A stretch of 24,787 bases of DNA from a virus. The notes beneath the pieces are model-generated. The model was not told where the DNA came from, ran no database searches, and saw only the letters and a list, made by a program, of their open reading frames with translations. Shown one piece after another: positions 8,131 through 17,359 of the stretch. Numbering within the stretch: position 1 is the first letter of the stretch; each line of letters opens with the position of its first letter. The stretch is taken from IMG/VR virus record IMGVR_UViG_3300046367_000047, positions 1-24,787 of that record. One strand, 5' to 3'. Made by a program: the position numbers and the translations under genes.

Positions 8131-11100
8131 TTAGTCGTTATTTTCTTTTATAGTTAATTTGAATACTGTTTTATTAGTAGATCCAGAAATACTTGACAAC
8201 ATGCCAATACCTTGAGTAGAAAATTCTTTAGAATCTAAACTTCCAGTTTGTAAACCGTTATCCCAAGTAGTTGCTTTACCTTTAATAAAATTATAGTATA
8301 TGCCTTCTTTTGGAATATAACCCGGAACATATCCATCTTGTTGATCTGTCGTTATTGACGGTGTTGTCCATCCAGCAGATCCTTCATAACTAAGAGTTTT
8401 TATGTTCTTTATGTTTGATGGTTCCTCGTTAATTACAAATTGCAATGATGACTTAGCTATAGGATCATTATAAAATTTATTCCTTGTTTGATTATCGTGT
8501 GACCACATTAATCCGTCTTTAAAGGTATAATATATATTGTTTAATGAAACTGCCGCTTCTGGAATAAATGATTTTCTTGTTGACCAACCATCTGCTCCTT
8601 CGTCAAAGCTTAGTGTTGCATTATTCAAAGTTATATTGTACACATCGGAAAGGTCGTCGTAGCTGCCTAATATAAAATCAGAAACACCTAATGCATCGCC
8701 AAAGTAACCTGTCATACCTTTTTCAGATATTAGCGTTAACCCATCAACAGATAATCTTAAAACAACACCTCTGCTCTTATCGCTGAAATAACTTCTGAAT
8801 CCGTAAGTAGCAAAACTTTCTGGATTTTTTGATATTCCAAATTCGCCAGCAAAAGGAACCGCTTGTCCTAGTACATTTGCGCTGTATGTAACATTAGCTG
8901 ATCCGTCTGCATTATATAAAGCATCTTTATCTGCTAATATTTTTATAATCTTGTCTTCACATAATGCAATAATATCGGAATCTCTAGCATGTAACTTTTG
9001 TATGCTACCGTAATATGGGTTAAGATCTTTAGTTATTGCTTCCGCTTGTACAAATTGATTAAGCTTATTAACGCCTGAGATAGAATTAAATATTCCAGAG
9101 AATATTAATCCTGATGATCTTCTTTCTTCTTTATATTGTTCTGCTAAAGGAGCAGATACTTTAACACCTTTACCAATTCGTAAAGCGTTGAAATCGTCTC
9201 TTATCCTGTCAGACTCTACACCATTACCAAAACTGTAACAGTTGAACCAATTTAATTTATATGGTGTTTTGTATTGAGATATTGGCAAAGCATCTGAAGC
9301 TTCATAGTATATATCAAGCTCAACGCCTTTTTTAGGTTCTGTTTCGAATACTGCAGGGTTATTGGATGATAAGATGTCGTTATTAGAATCAACAACTTTT
9401 CTTACTATTTGAATACCTACAGGTGTAAACCCAGCCTCAAATTTACGATCTAAAGTACAAGTCACAAACTTAACAGCATTACTATTAGTTGTTCTTGCTC
9501 CTCCCCATCCATTCCATCCTCTTCTTGAGTATCCGGTAGTAGATCCTTTCAATGTATACACTTGGCTTAAGTTACCAGCTGCATCATAGAATCTGACAGA
9601 TGTATTTGTTTTTGATAAGTAGTCATCAATTATTGGGTGGGTTGGCAAACCTACGTCTATTGGAGAACCTTCACCACCAGCATAAGCCGACCATCCTATA
9701 CCAAACCAATCAGAGTTTGCTTTTGGTTTTTGCATTTTAGTAGTCCAGTATGAGCTTGGAGCGTTTGAATCCGTAAATCCGAATCCAGTCGTACCGTCAC
9801 CAGGGCCATTATTAGCAATGCTATTTGGTACATCAGCTTCTTCAAGAACACCATATCTTTCGTTCTTAATTGCAAACGCATTGATTATATAAGTATCAAA
9901 AGCAGCATTCCTATTTATTTTAGCAAAAAATCTACCTTCAAATTCTGGTTTATTTTCAACAACTTTAGCTTGAACTCTAATATCTATAGTATCTCCTGTT
10001 GTTAAACTACTTAAGAAAGCAGCTTCAGTACCTATTGGTTCGTTTAATGAAACGGTATATTTGTTTCCTACCCCTGTTGGACCACCTCCGCTTATCTCAT
10101 ACGATACTGTTTGATTTGCGCCGCTAGATATAACAATTGAGTTACCAGATACAAAACCGCCAGCAAAAGCAGGATTTTCAGCAACAACTGGTCCGTCAAA
10201 TGAGAATTGCAAAGATCCTGGTTCTGGTCTGCTCGTAGATAATAATGTACAAGTTCCATTACCAACAGATTTTAATACTGTAGCAATAAACAACGGAGCC
10301 TCATTCTTTATATCAAGAATCTTATATCGTGCTGTAGCATCAGTTATAGCTTGATCTGAGTCGTGCTTTTTCTTAAGTATTAAATAAGTGTCTAAATCTA
10401 ATTTGTTTCTTTCAGAAGAAGGAAACGATAACCAAACATTACCATCCTCAGCAAGATAAAATCTGTCTAATGCTAAATTGTAATATTCGTCTGATGTTTC
10501 TTTTATGAAATATTTAAAGTGTGTTGCCCAATCAGGAGCATCACCAACACCAACAGCTGATAAGCTATTAACTTTGTCAGCATTAGCTCTATCTATATTT
10601 GTCGATGCCTTTGTATTCGTGAAAACCGGAGTTTCTCTACCGTATGCATCCTTGAATACAACACCAGCTTGATATGTTCTTATTGACTTTATAGAAGGTA
10701 CACCATCTTTTACTGATGGATGCGCAACTGGTTCTGACCATAATGTAACAGCTGAATTTTCAGGAACATTATAGTTTTGTAAATAGTTACCGTATATTAC
10801 TCTATTACTTATTATCTCTTGAGCTTTTGCTTTTCTAGGCACGTTATCCCAAGGCCTTAGTAATTGATTTGATTCTACAACACTGTGTACAATCTCTGAT
10901 TCTATTTCTAAATAGTTTAATCCTTCTTTTAATTCGCTGACAGTATATATAACAGTGCTATCTGCATCTTTATATAATACCTCAACTTTAGCAACTTCTT
11001 CAGGCGGCGTGTCAAACCCATATACTTTCAAATAACGAATGTTATTTATCATACCTAGGTTATAACCATCTGATGATACGTATTCAAATTTACCAGGTAT

Positions 11101-12159
11101 AAAAGCTATTTCTGAAAAAGGTGAATATGTAGAATACTCTCCATCTCTGTATTTCCATCTATAAGCAAACCTTGGAAACTTGTATTGGAACATAGCTCCA
11201 TTCTCTTCAAGTAATATTTCCCAAGTCAAAGTTTGATTAGGTAAGTTACTTGGTATGTTTAATATCTTAGCGACAACTGATGTAAGAGGCGAATTAACGC
11301 TAACAACACTAACGCGCATGTCAAATTCATTAACATAGTTCTTATCATCAACATAAGAAGCAGCCATAACTAATATGTCTCCAACTTTATAATTAGGTGT
11401 TTCAACCCAGCTCAATGTTATATCAGTACCAGCAGGTATAGATTCGAAGTTTGAACCACCGTTTATTAATTGAGTAAAGTTTTGGTTTACTACAATTGGA
11501 GAAGTACCTGTCCCCGCCCCTTCTCTCTTAGATGCTTTTGCTTCTATAAGCGGGGCTGTTAATGGTGATTTTTTTATTACAGTAACATCAGACTCATTAA
11601 AATCCCTATTGTATAATCTAGTGTGAGCATTGAACCCTGTAGCAATAGAAGCTTCTTTGAATACATTAATATTAACTTTCTTTGGTTCAGAATTATCGTC
11701 TGTAAAGAACAATAATCCTTCAATCATATTAATACCAGTAATAAATTTAGATAGCTTTAATACGTTATTAAAATCAACTAATACAGGAGTTATAACGTCT
11801 ATACTTTGATTGTATTCAATTATTGCGCTTTTATTTGAAGCAACAACAATAAAATATATACATTCTGTTCTATCGTCTCTTAGCGTTGCAATACATCTGG
11901 CTGTGTCTTTATCAAAACCATACTCGTTTAAAGTAGAGTCTTCTAAATCCCATTTAGTATGCAAGCCTGTCGACGGGTTGTAATCTTTATTATCCTTTAA
12001 TGAGTTGCCTAATATATTTTCAACAACACCTACACCAGAGTTAGTCGACTTTGTTATTTGTATATTTAAAGCATCTCTATATTCGCCATTAGGCACAAGT
12101 CTTTCATCAAGATCTTTGTTCATCTTACCAGAAGCGAAAACGTGCTGTAATTTTGGCAT
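8131..12159 (-). CDS. Tail muzzle/stabilisation protein of crAss-like type, 1342 aa
   Basis: The N-terminus has the signature MNKDLDERLVPNGEYRDALN (residues 13-32), which I associate with the very large stabilisation or muzzle proteins of crAss-like and related marine podoviruses. In the crAss001 virion structure the muzzle closes the lower end of the short tail and gates DNA release. The length of 1342 residues suits that family. The rest is mixed beta-rich sequence with no membrane segment or signal peptide. The gene follows the 300-aa ring protein after 3 bases and precedes the 545-aa beta protein by one base, matching an order of ring proteins then muzzle. No tape-measure protein or sheath gene is present, which supports a short tail. 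Confidence 0.8.
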   Translation of the reverse strand: MPKLQHVFASGKMNKDLDERLVPNGEYRDALNIQITKSTNSGVGVVENILGNSLKDNKDYNPSTGLHTKWDLEDSTLNEYGFDKDTARCIATLRDDRTECIYFIVVASNKSAIIEYNQSIDVITPVLVDFNNVLKLSKFITGINMIEGLLFFTDDNSEPKKVNINVFKEASIATGFNAHTRLYNRDFNESDVTVIKKSPLTAPLIEAKASKREGAGTGTSPIVVNQNFTQLINGGSNFESIPAGTDITLSWVETPNYKVGDILVMAASYVDDKNYVNEFDMRVSVVSVNSPLTSVVAKILNIPSNLPNQTLTWEILLEENGAMFQYKFPRFAYRWKYRDGEYSTYSPFSEIAFIPGKFEYVSSDGYNLGMINNIRYLKVYGFDTPPEEVAKVEVLYKDADSTVIYTVSELKEGLNYLEIESEIVHSVVESNQLLRPWDNVPRKAKAQEIISNRVIYGNYLQNYNVPENSAVTLWSEPVAHPSVKDGVPSIKSIRTYQAGVVFKDAYGRETPVFTNTKASTNIDRANADKVNSLSAVGVGDAPDWATHFKYFIKETSDEYYNLALDRFYLAEDGNVWLSFPSSERNKLDLDTYLILKKKHDSDQAITDATARYKILDIKNEAPLFIATVLKSVGNGTCTLLSTSRPEPGSLQFSFDGPVVAENPAFAGGFVSGNSIVISSGANQTVSYEISGGGPTGVGNKYTVSLNEPIGTEAAFLSSLTTGDTIDIRVQAKVVENKPEFEGRFFAKINRNAAFDTYIINAFAIKNERYGVLEEADVPNSIANNGPGDGTTGFGFTDSNAPSSYWTTKMQKPKANSDWFGIGWSAYAGGEGSPIDVGLPTHPIIDDYLSKTNTSVRFYDAAGNLSQVYTLKGSTTGYSRRGWNGWGGARTTNSNAVKFVTCTLDRKFEAGFTPVGIQIVRKVVDSNNDILSSNNPAVFETEPKKGVELDIYYEASDALPISQYKTPYKLNWFNCYSFGNGVESDRIRDDFNALRIGKGVKVSAPLAEQYKEERRSSGLIFSGIFNSISGVNKLNQFVQAEAITKDLNPYYGSIQKLHARDSDIIALCEDKIIKILADKDALYNADGSANVTYSANVLGQAVPFAGEFGISKNPESFATYGFRSYFSDKSRGVVLRLSVDGLTLISEKGMTGYFGDALGVSDFILGSYDDLSDVYNITLNNATLSFDEGADGWSTRKSFIPEAAVSLNNIYYTFKDGLMWSHDNQTRNKFYNDPIAKSSLQFVINEEPSNIKNIKTLSYEGSAGWTTPSITTDQQDGYVPGYIPKEGIYYNFIKGKATTWDNGLQTGSLDSKEFSTQGIGMLSSISGSTNKTVFKLTIKENND

Positions 12160-12162
12160 ATA

Positions 12163-13065
12163 TTAGTGTTTTATTTGTTTGGATTTGTTACGCATTGTTT
12201 GGGCTATCTCTTCTATCTTAATATTAGATAAACGTATCTTAGCATTTCTTCTTGCAGCAACTTTTTCTTTTTTGTATCTATTCAATACATATTCTGGTGT
12301 TCTAGGTTTCGATGCTAATACAGCGTAAGCCACATATTTATAAACCGCTTCTTCAGCAAATTTATGAACAACAGTATCTTCGTCATAAGCAAGTCCATCG
12401 CTTATGTATTTTATAGTTATGATTTTACCAACAAGGTTAGCACTAAAATGAACTAATCCTTTAACTTGATCGATAAAGAATGTTCCATTTGATTGCATGT
12501 TTTCTGGCGATCCACCGTAACGTCTACCCATATTCATCTCAGTAAGTCTTTCAACGTCTGTAAAATCATCCGGTTTATCACCATAATAATTACCTTTAAA
12601 ACGCTTAAGTGTCTCAGACTCATTAGCATACGTTATTTCACCGTTGTTGTCAAACAAATATTCATAATTACTGTCTTGTAAAACAGGTAATGGATCACTT
12701 GTTTTCGTAGCTGGATATAACACTCTTTCATTACCTTGACTATCAACAAAAGAAAATTTAACGTAGTTAACATAATCTTGTGGCAATACAATGTGTAATT
12801 TAGGTGATAGCTCTATCTCTTGTGACTTAGTTGATGGCAAAGTGTCGTAGCTTAATTCCTGAATAGCTCTCATCGTATGAAATGCTACATCAGTTCTTTT
12901 TACTTTGCTTATTACTTTATCCTCGCCAACATAAGATATAATGAAATTGTTTATAATATCTTTTGCAGATATGAATTGGTAATTACCGTAGTTCTCGTCA
13001 TAGCTATTCCAATCGCCATCCGGACCTAAGTAATATTCCTCATTAGTTTTGTCTATCAATCCCAT
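12163..13065 (-). CDS. Ring/connector protein of the crAss-like tail, 300 aa
   Basis: I recognise this as the conserved structural protein that sits just before the muzzle gene in crAss-like phages. Recognisable segments are YLGPDGDW near residue 12, a helical region (FHTMRAIQELSYD, about 62-74) and HIVLPQDYVNYVKF near residue 110. The C-terminal 60 residues are Lys/Arg-rich and helical. Proteins of this position form rings below the portal or wrap the tail barrel, in the manner of P22 gp4-type head-completion proteins. It begins 3 bases after the 232-aa protein and ends 3 bases before the muzzle, so all three are likely co-translated. The exact ring (R1, R2 or other) cannot be assigned from sequence alone. 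Confidence 0.7.
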   Translation of the reverse strand: MGLIDKTNEEYYLGPDGDWNSYDENYGNYQFISAKDIINNFIISYVGEDKVISKVKRTDVAFHTMRAIQELSYDTLPSTKSQEIELSPKLHIVLPQDYVNYVKFSFVDSQGNERVLYPATKTSDPLPVLQDSNYEYLFDNNGEITYANESETLKRFKGNYYGDKPDDFTDVERLTEMNMGRRYGGSPENMQSNGTFFIDQVKGLVHFSANLVGKIITIKYISDGLAYDEDTVVHKFAEEAVYKYVAYAVLASKPRTPEYVLNRYKKEKVAARRNAKIRLSNIKIEEIAQTMRNKSKQIKH

Positions 13066-13068
13066 TTA

Positions 13069-13767
13069 TTACGCTTTTTCTTGTTGTGTACTTTTTGTTT
13101 CTTCTAATCCAGCAGCTTGATATATATCAGCCTCTTTCAATAGCAATCCTGCTAATCCTAATATTTTTATAACCAATTCTGTTTCATCAGAAGGATGTAA
13201 TTCAAAATCAACTGAGTTAGTAGCATCGTATAATGCACTGCCAAATACTGTTTGGTATGCCCATATTGCTTTAGCAGGCTTTCTTATATAATTACATTTA
13301 ACACCAGAAGTTAATTCAGCGTTACCGTAAACTTTTATACCAACAGAATCCGCTATGTATATAGGTCTATCATTTCTTGGTTTAGCTATTGGTGATGATT
13401 TTATATATAAGAATTCATTCTTTAAGATTCTTTCAGCTTCAATCTCTTCTCCGGCATTTGTGTAAATAACTGTCCCTAATCGATACAAATTACTTGGAAG
13501 AGCAAATGTATTAGAAGAATAAGTTAATGCCCCAGAAGTGCTGAAAGCATCTATTTTTTCATTTAATATTGATAGCATATCAGAATATTCTGTACTATTA
13601 CCTTCGATCCTACCAAATTGGTTAATATCGTAAAAGTATTGTTCAAAAATATCCAATTGCACTTGATTGGCAAATAGATTAAATTCTTGAGGAGTTAAGT
13701 ATCCTCTTTGTTCTTTGTTGAGTATTCCTAATACTCTCTGATAAACAGTATCTATATTTACAGCCAT
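13069..13767 (-). CDS. Head-tail connector/ring protein, 232 aa
   Basis: The N-terminal block LNKEQRGYLTPQEFNLFANQ (residues 16-35), continuing into VQLDIFEQYFYDINQF, is a signature I associate with connector or ring proteins of crAss-like and marine Bacteroidota phages. It predicts a helical N-terminal domain, followed by a beta-containing middle and a helical Ala/Leu-rich C-terminus (LVIKILGLAGLLLKEADIYQ). This arrangement suits an adaptor that docks on the portal, comparable to P22 gp4-type proteins. The gene follows a terminator-like hairpin and lies 3 bases before the 300-aa ring protein. Structural function is well supported by context; assignment to a particular ring is not. Confidence 0.7.
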   Translation of the reverse strand: MAVNIDTVYQRVLGILNKEQRGYLTPQEFNLFANQVQLDIFEQYFYDINQFGRIEGNSTEYSDMLSILNEKIDAFSTSGALTYSSNTFALPSNLYRLGTVIYTNAGEEIEAERILKNEFLYIKSSPIAKPRNDRPIYIADSVGIKVYGNAELTSGVKCNYIRKPAKAIWAYQTVFGSALYDATNSVDFELHPSDETELVIKILGLAGLLLKEADIYQAAGLEETKSTQQEKA

Positions 13768-13793
13768 AATGTTTTTTTATTATTTATAGTAAA

Positions 13794-13818
13794 ATAGGCC
13801 ACCATTACAGTAGCCTAT
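13794..13818 (-). terminator. Terminator-like hairpin after the 283-aa gene
   Basis: Read on the minus strand, arms ATAGGCTAC and GTGGCCTAT form a 9-bp stem with one G-U pair and a 7-base loop, followed by TTTACTAT. It lies 17 bases after the stop of the 283-aa gene and 26 bases before the ring-protein start. The T tract is short, so it may only attenuate or stabilise the 3' end. A competing 7-bp pairing (CACCATT at 13800-13806 with AATGGTG at 13827-13833) overlaps it. Confidence 0.55.
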
Positions 13819-13835
13819 CACTATAAAATGGTGAC

Positions 13836-14687
13836 TTATTTAAGTCGTTTCTCAATGTTTTTATACACTTCCATTCCTTCGTCTGTCTTGAACCATGCAG
13901 CTAAAGCTGAATAAGGATGTTCGTCAAAAGGAACAGACATTAATTTTCTATTTGTTTCGCCAAAAGTAAACAGCCTTTGGTCTGGTGACAATTTTATAAT
14001 ACCAGCTTCAGTAGCTCTAATACCGATGTTTCTAAGTTGAATGTTTTCATCTTTTGCTAAATTGATAAACAAGTTTGGATTGCGTTTTGCAAATACCAAT
14101 AAATCCCTTCTTAGCTCGCTAGATGTTAACTCAGAAACTTTGCTACCATATTCAGAACGCAATACAGCTTCAGCATGGTCGATATCCATATCTTTAGCAA
14201 GCATTAACGCATCGATTTCTAAATTAATCCAATCCAATTCATCTACTGAATCTTGAACAGAGTCATACTCTTCGTATAATACATTTTTTAATGGGTGATA
14301 TAACGAAAGTAATTTTTGTAAGTTTTGTTGTTCTTTAGGAACTCTTAGCATACCATTACGCATGATAATACGTCCTAATGTAGATTCACCTTTCTGTTCA
14401 TCAGCAAATACTGACGGTTGGTTAGTTGCATATCTTAATTCTCTTTGGTATTTCAACTCCGGATCAAAGTACAACAAAGGTGATACCGATGAATGTCTTG
14501 AAGGAAGAGTGAACACTAATGGTGTCTTACCTGTTTTTAATGTATACAATCTATCTTTTATCTCCCATACAGGAGCTGCTTTTTCTTTTTTAGCCGGAGC
14601 ACTAACCGGCGCATTATCTACTGCTACAGTTTCTGGAGCATATGCTTGAACATCTTCTTGGATGTCTTGTCTTGTTTGTTTTGCCAT
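13836..14687 (-). CDS. Conserved phage structural protein downstream of the capsid gene, 283 aa
   Basis: The N-terminal 35 residues are Ala/Pro/Lys-rich and likely disordered. After them comes a conserved-looking core: PLVFTLPSRHSSVSPLLYFD near residue 56, ELRYATNQPSVFADEQKG near residue 82, and RIIMRNGMLRVPKEQQNLQ near 106. The C-terminal half is helical and ends with PYSALAAWFKTDEGMEVYKN. I recall similar proteins next to capsid genes in marine T4-like and Bacteroidota phages, but I cannot name a characterised homologue. Placement between the capsid protein and the ring proteins suggests an auxiliary capsid or head-completion protein. The gene is isolated by terminator-like hairpins on both sides, unlike its tightly packed neighbours, so its expression may be set separately. 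Confidence 0.65.
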   Translation of the reverse strand: MAKQTRQDIQEDVQAYAPETVAVDNAPVSAPAKKEKAAPVWEIKDRLYTLKTGKTPLVFTLPSRHSSVSPLLYFDPELKYQRELRYATNQPSVFADEQKGESTLGRIIMRNGMLRVPKEQQNLQKLLSLYHPLKNVLYEEYDSVQDSVDELDWINLEIDALMLAKDMDIDHAEAVLRSEYGSKVSELTSSELRRDLLVFAKRNPNLFINLAKDENIQLRNIGIRATEAGIIKLSPDQRLFTFGETNRKLMSVPFDEHPYSALAAWFKTDEGMEVYKNIEKRLK

Positions 14688-14722
14688 GATATAATAAAAT
14701 TTAATATTTGTTTTAAAAGAGT

Positions 14723-14755
14723 AAAAATCGCCCCCGTAAATACAACAGGGGCAAT
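14723..14755 (-). terminator. Intrinsic terminator after the major capsid gene
   Basis: On the minus strand, ATTGCCCCTG pairs with CGGGGGCGAT to give a GC-rich 10-bp stem (two G-U pairs) around a 9-base loop, followed by a run of T (14726-14723). It begins 18 bases after the capsid stop codon. This is the strongest terminator-like structure in the window and the only GC-rich hairpin in the intergenic sequence. Confidence 0.75.
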
Positions 14756-14772
14756 CCTTACACTATTTTAAT

Positions 14773-16167
14773 CTAGTCGTTTGTAGATTTCAACAATACG
14801 AAGTTGTTTGCTGCTTGAACACATAAACATCTTTCTGATAAGAAGTGTACGTTCATTTCGTCAGCATCACTTGTATAGTTACCACCAACAGAACCAGTAA
14901 CCCAAGATTTCAATCTTCTATCATCTGCTTCAGAAGCTCTGTAACGGATGTGTAAGAATGGACGTTGGATGTTAGTTCCTAATTGTTGATCGTAAACTGT
15001 AGAAGTTCCAGCAGGAACAATTACACCTTTAACGTCAGCAACTAATCCACGAGTAGTTGAATCGTTCAAGTATTTCCAATCAGTTTTGTAGAAATCGTAA
15101 GATCCACGACGGAATCCAGAGAATCCTAAGTTGATAGCCATATCTTGAGAGTTTTCGAATACGCCGTAAGATGTACCACCAGCTCCGTAAGAGTTTTGAC
15201 CAGCCAACATGTTGTCGATAGACAATGAAGTTGCACGATCTAAGAACATCATGTTCTCATCAATTGCTCCTTGTTTGTCAAGTTCAGCTAAGATCAAGTC
15301 GAAATCTTGTATTCCAGCTCCAGCAGCAGCACCAAAGTTAGGATCGTTAAATACTAAACCTCTTTCTTCAAGAACTGAGAATAAACCGTCAGATCCAGTT
15401 AATTGAGCCCCGGCTGCATTAGTGATAGGGTTAACTGCTTTTTCAGCTTCAACCATAGCCATTTCTAATTGATCTTCGAAACGGATACGAGCTTCGTGCT
15501 CTGATTTCAAGTACCAAAGGTATCCTGAAGTTCCGATTTCAGTAGTAACTTCAACCCATCCGATTTGAGCAACATCTGAACCACTAACGCTATATTTATC
15601 TCTTAAGATAATAGGTTTGTTGTTGAAAGTTGTAAAGCTCGCGTCAACTGAATTTCCAGCTTCTTTTGATTTTTTACCGTACTCAGAACCGTAAACGAAT
15701 ACTTTAACACCTGTTCCAGTGATAGACAAAGTAGCGTTAGCTCCGTAAGTAGCTACAGTAGCAACGTTTCCAGATACACTGATAACGAATGCTTTCTCAG
15801 TAACAACACCTTTAGAAACTACGATAGTCATTCCAGGTCCGATCAAGTGACCAGCAGGGAATTCAATAGTTGTAGATGTTAAAACTTCAGCATCATCATA
15901 AGCAATGTGTAGTCTTCCTTGTTCTGACCAAGTAACAACGTCAGAAGCCATTGGTAATTCAGCACCAACCATACGCAAGAAACCTGAGATGGTACGGTTA
16001 CCGTAACGCTCAACTTCTTTCTCGTATACTTCTGGTAAGAATTGTTGTGTAAAGTCTAAGTCAGCTACACTTAAGTAGTTGTCCCCAAAAAGTCCTTTTA
16101 CTGGACGTGGAGTTAAATGTGATAAATTCGCCAAGCTAGATGGCGCAGTTGCAAATGATCCTGCCAT
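14773..16167 (-). CDS. Major capsid protein (HK97-fold, crAss-like), 464 aa
   Basis: The position after TerL, portal and a scaffold-like protein, the length of 464 residues, and the N-terminal block LTPRPVKGLFGDNYLSVADL (residues 18-37) identify the major capsid protein of a crAss-like phage. The fold is expected to be HK97-like: a charged helix (KSEHEARIRFEDQLEMAMVEAEKAVNP, the long spine-like segment) lies near residue 225, with beta-rich stretches on either side. Codon use differs from the neighbours: I count 12 of 19 Arg codons as CGT and many C-ending codons, while genes such as terL mostly use AGA. That fits very high expression. The gene follows the scaffold by 20 bases with an A-rich leader lacking Shine-Dalgarno, and ends at a strong terminator. 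Confidence 0.85.
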   Translation of the reverse strand: MAGSFATAPSSLANLSHLTPRPVKGLFGDNYLSVADLDFTQQFLPEVYEKEVERYGNRTISGFLRMVGAELPMASDVVTWSEQGRLHIAYDDAEVLTSTTIEFPAGHLIGPGMTIVVSKGVVTEKAFVISVSGNVATVATYGANATLSITGTGVKVFVYGSEYGKKSKEAGNSVDASFTTFNNKPIILRDKYSVSGSDVAQIGWVEVTTEIGTSGYLWYLKSEHEARIRFEDQLEMAMVEAEKAVNPITNAAGAQLTGSDGLFSVLEERGLVFNDPNFGAAAGAGIQDFDLILAELDKQGAIDENMMFLDRATSLSIDNMLAGQNSYGAGGTSYGVFENSQDMAINLGFSGFRRGSYDFYKTDWKYLNDSTTRGLVADVKGVIVPAGTSTVYDQQLGTNIQRPFLHIRYRASEADDRRLKSWVTGSVGGNYTSDADEMNVHFLSERCLCVQAANNFVLLKSTND

Positions 16168-16187
16168 TTTCTTTTAATTTTAATTTG

Positions 16188-17327
16188 TTATTTTTTAAAT
16201 TTCACTTTTAAACGCGAATTGTCTACACCATCTACAGACCTGATTGTCCAACCATTCGAAGCAGTTACATTTTCATGAGCCCCTCTCGGATTCATATCAA
16301 TGTTCTTCGACTTAGCCATACTTTCTTTGATAGCATCAGCTTTACCTTGTTCGTAAAAGTGATTAGCTACTAAATCCGTATTCATAGCAGTGAAAAGCGA
16401 TTTGTGATAACCTTTAGCATCTGCAATCTCATTTTTATCATTAAGAAATTTCTTAACAAAATTATTGATATCACTCTGCTTGCCCATCACCTCGTCAGGA
16501 TTCTTAACGTTTAAACGATAACGTTTATCACCTACAGCATATTCAAAACCTTTGAAATCTGTAGAGAAAACCTCTTTCGTTTTATTTAAGAATGTCTTAA
16601 CTTGCTTTTCAGCTACCTTTTGAGACTCTTCGTTTTCTTTATTATACCTATTGAAAAACTCAATAGCTTTTTGCTGGTCGCTTGTTAATTTTGATCCAGC
16701 TTTAATTTCATCGTAATACTTTGCTTTTAGACCTTCAAGATGTTTCTTAGCTTTAAGTAATTCTTCTTTTCTTGCTAATTTTTTTCTTTTAATGTCTCTA
16801 GGCTCATCATCCTCTTCGTCGAACATGAATTTGTCTTCAATTAAGAAAGCAATCTCATCTTCGTCTAAATCAGGACGAGTGTTTTGATAATATTCGATTA
16901 ACAATGTATCCTCATCGAGTTTTGAGTAATCAGTGTTAAGTCTAACATAATCTTCAAGTGATCCACCAGTTTCATTCATAAAATCTACAAGCTTTTGTAC
17001 ATTTTCTGGTAAATCAGATACTACTGGTTGAGTTGGCGTTTCAACCTCTTCATTAACAATAACCTCAGCTTCTTCTTCTGCAGTTTCAATTTCCTCAATA
17101 GGAATTTCAACCATTTCTTCTTCAGCTTCAATTTCTGCTTCTTCAGTATCTTGCGGTTCAACTTCTACTTCAGTTTCTTCTTCAGTTTCAGCTTCTTCCG
17201 CTTCTTCAACAGGAGCTTGTTTTCTTAAGTCGATTTTAATTACTCCATCTTCTTGTGTAACAGGTCCTGTTTCTACAGGGGTTTCGACTTCATTAGTCTC
17301 CACCTCGTTGATTAATTCTTCTTCCAT
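16188..17327 (-). CDS. Acidic scaffold-like protein, 379 aa
   Basis: Residues 1-100 are dominated by Glu, Val and Thr with almost no basic residues after residue 36, forming an acidic, probably disordered arm. From about 105 onwards the protein is helical and charged, with a Lys/Glu-rich coiled-coil-like stretch (about 180-250), and the C-terminus is basic (SRLKVKFKK). An acidic, helical protein encoded between portal and major capsid protein is typical of phage scaffolding proteins, whose basic C-terminus binds the inner face of the capsid. It lies 32 bases after the portal gene and 20 bases before the capsid gene. No protease motif is visible in it. The function is inferred from composition and position. 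Confidence 0.65.
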   Translation of the reverse strand: MEEELINEVETNEVETPVETGPVTQEDGVIKIDLRKQAPVEEAEEAETEEETEVEVEPQDTEEAEIEAEEEMVEIPIEEIETAEEEAEVIVNEEVETPTQPVVSDLPENVQKLVDFMNETGGSLEDYVRLNTDYSKLDEDTLLIEYYQNTRPDLDEDEIAFLIEDKFMFDEEDDEPRDIKRKKLARKEELLKAKKHLEGLKAKYYDEIKAGSKLTSDQQKAIEFFNRYNKENEESQKVAEKQVKTFLNKTKEVFSTDFKGFEYAVGDKRYRLNVKNPDEVMGKQSDINNFVKKFLNDKNEIADAKGYHKSLFTAMNTDLVANHFYEQGKADAIKESMAKSKNIDMNPRGAHENVTASNGWTIRSVDGVDNSRLKVKFKK

Positions 17328-17359
17328 GATAAAATATTATATAATTGTTATTAGTATTA

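Noticed and set aside
9696-9881. 61-aa minus-strand open frame
   Set aside because: It is out of frame inside the muzzle gene with basic, unstructured-looking translation.
12493-12681. Plus-strand 62-aa open frame, and similar ones at 14041-14649 and 17028-17228
   Set aside because: All are antisense shadows within well-supported structural genes.
13833-13846. Palindrome GACTTA-TT-TAAGTC at the stop of the 283-aa gene as an operator
   Set aside because: It is short, includes codons of the gene end and has a 2-base loop; no second copy was noticed.
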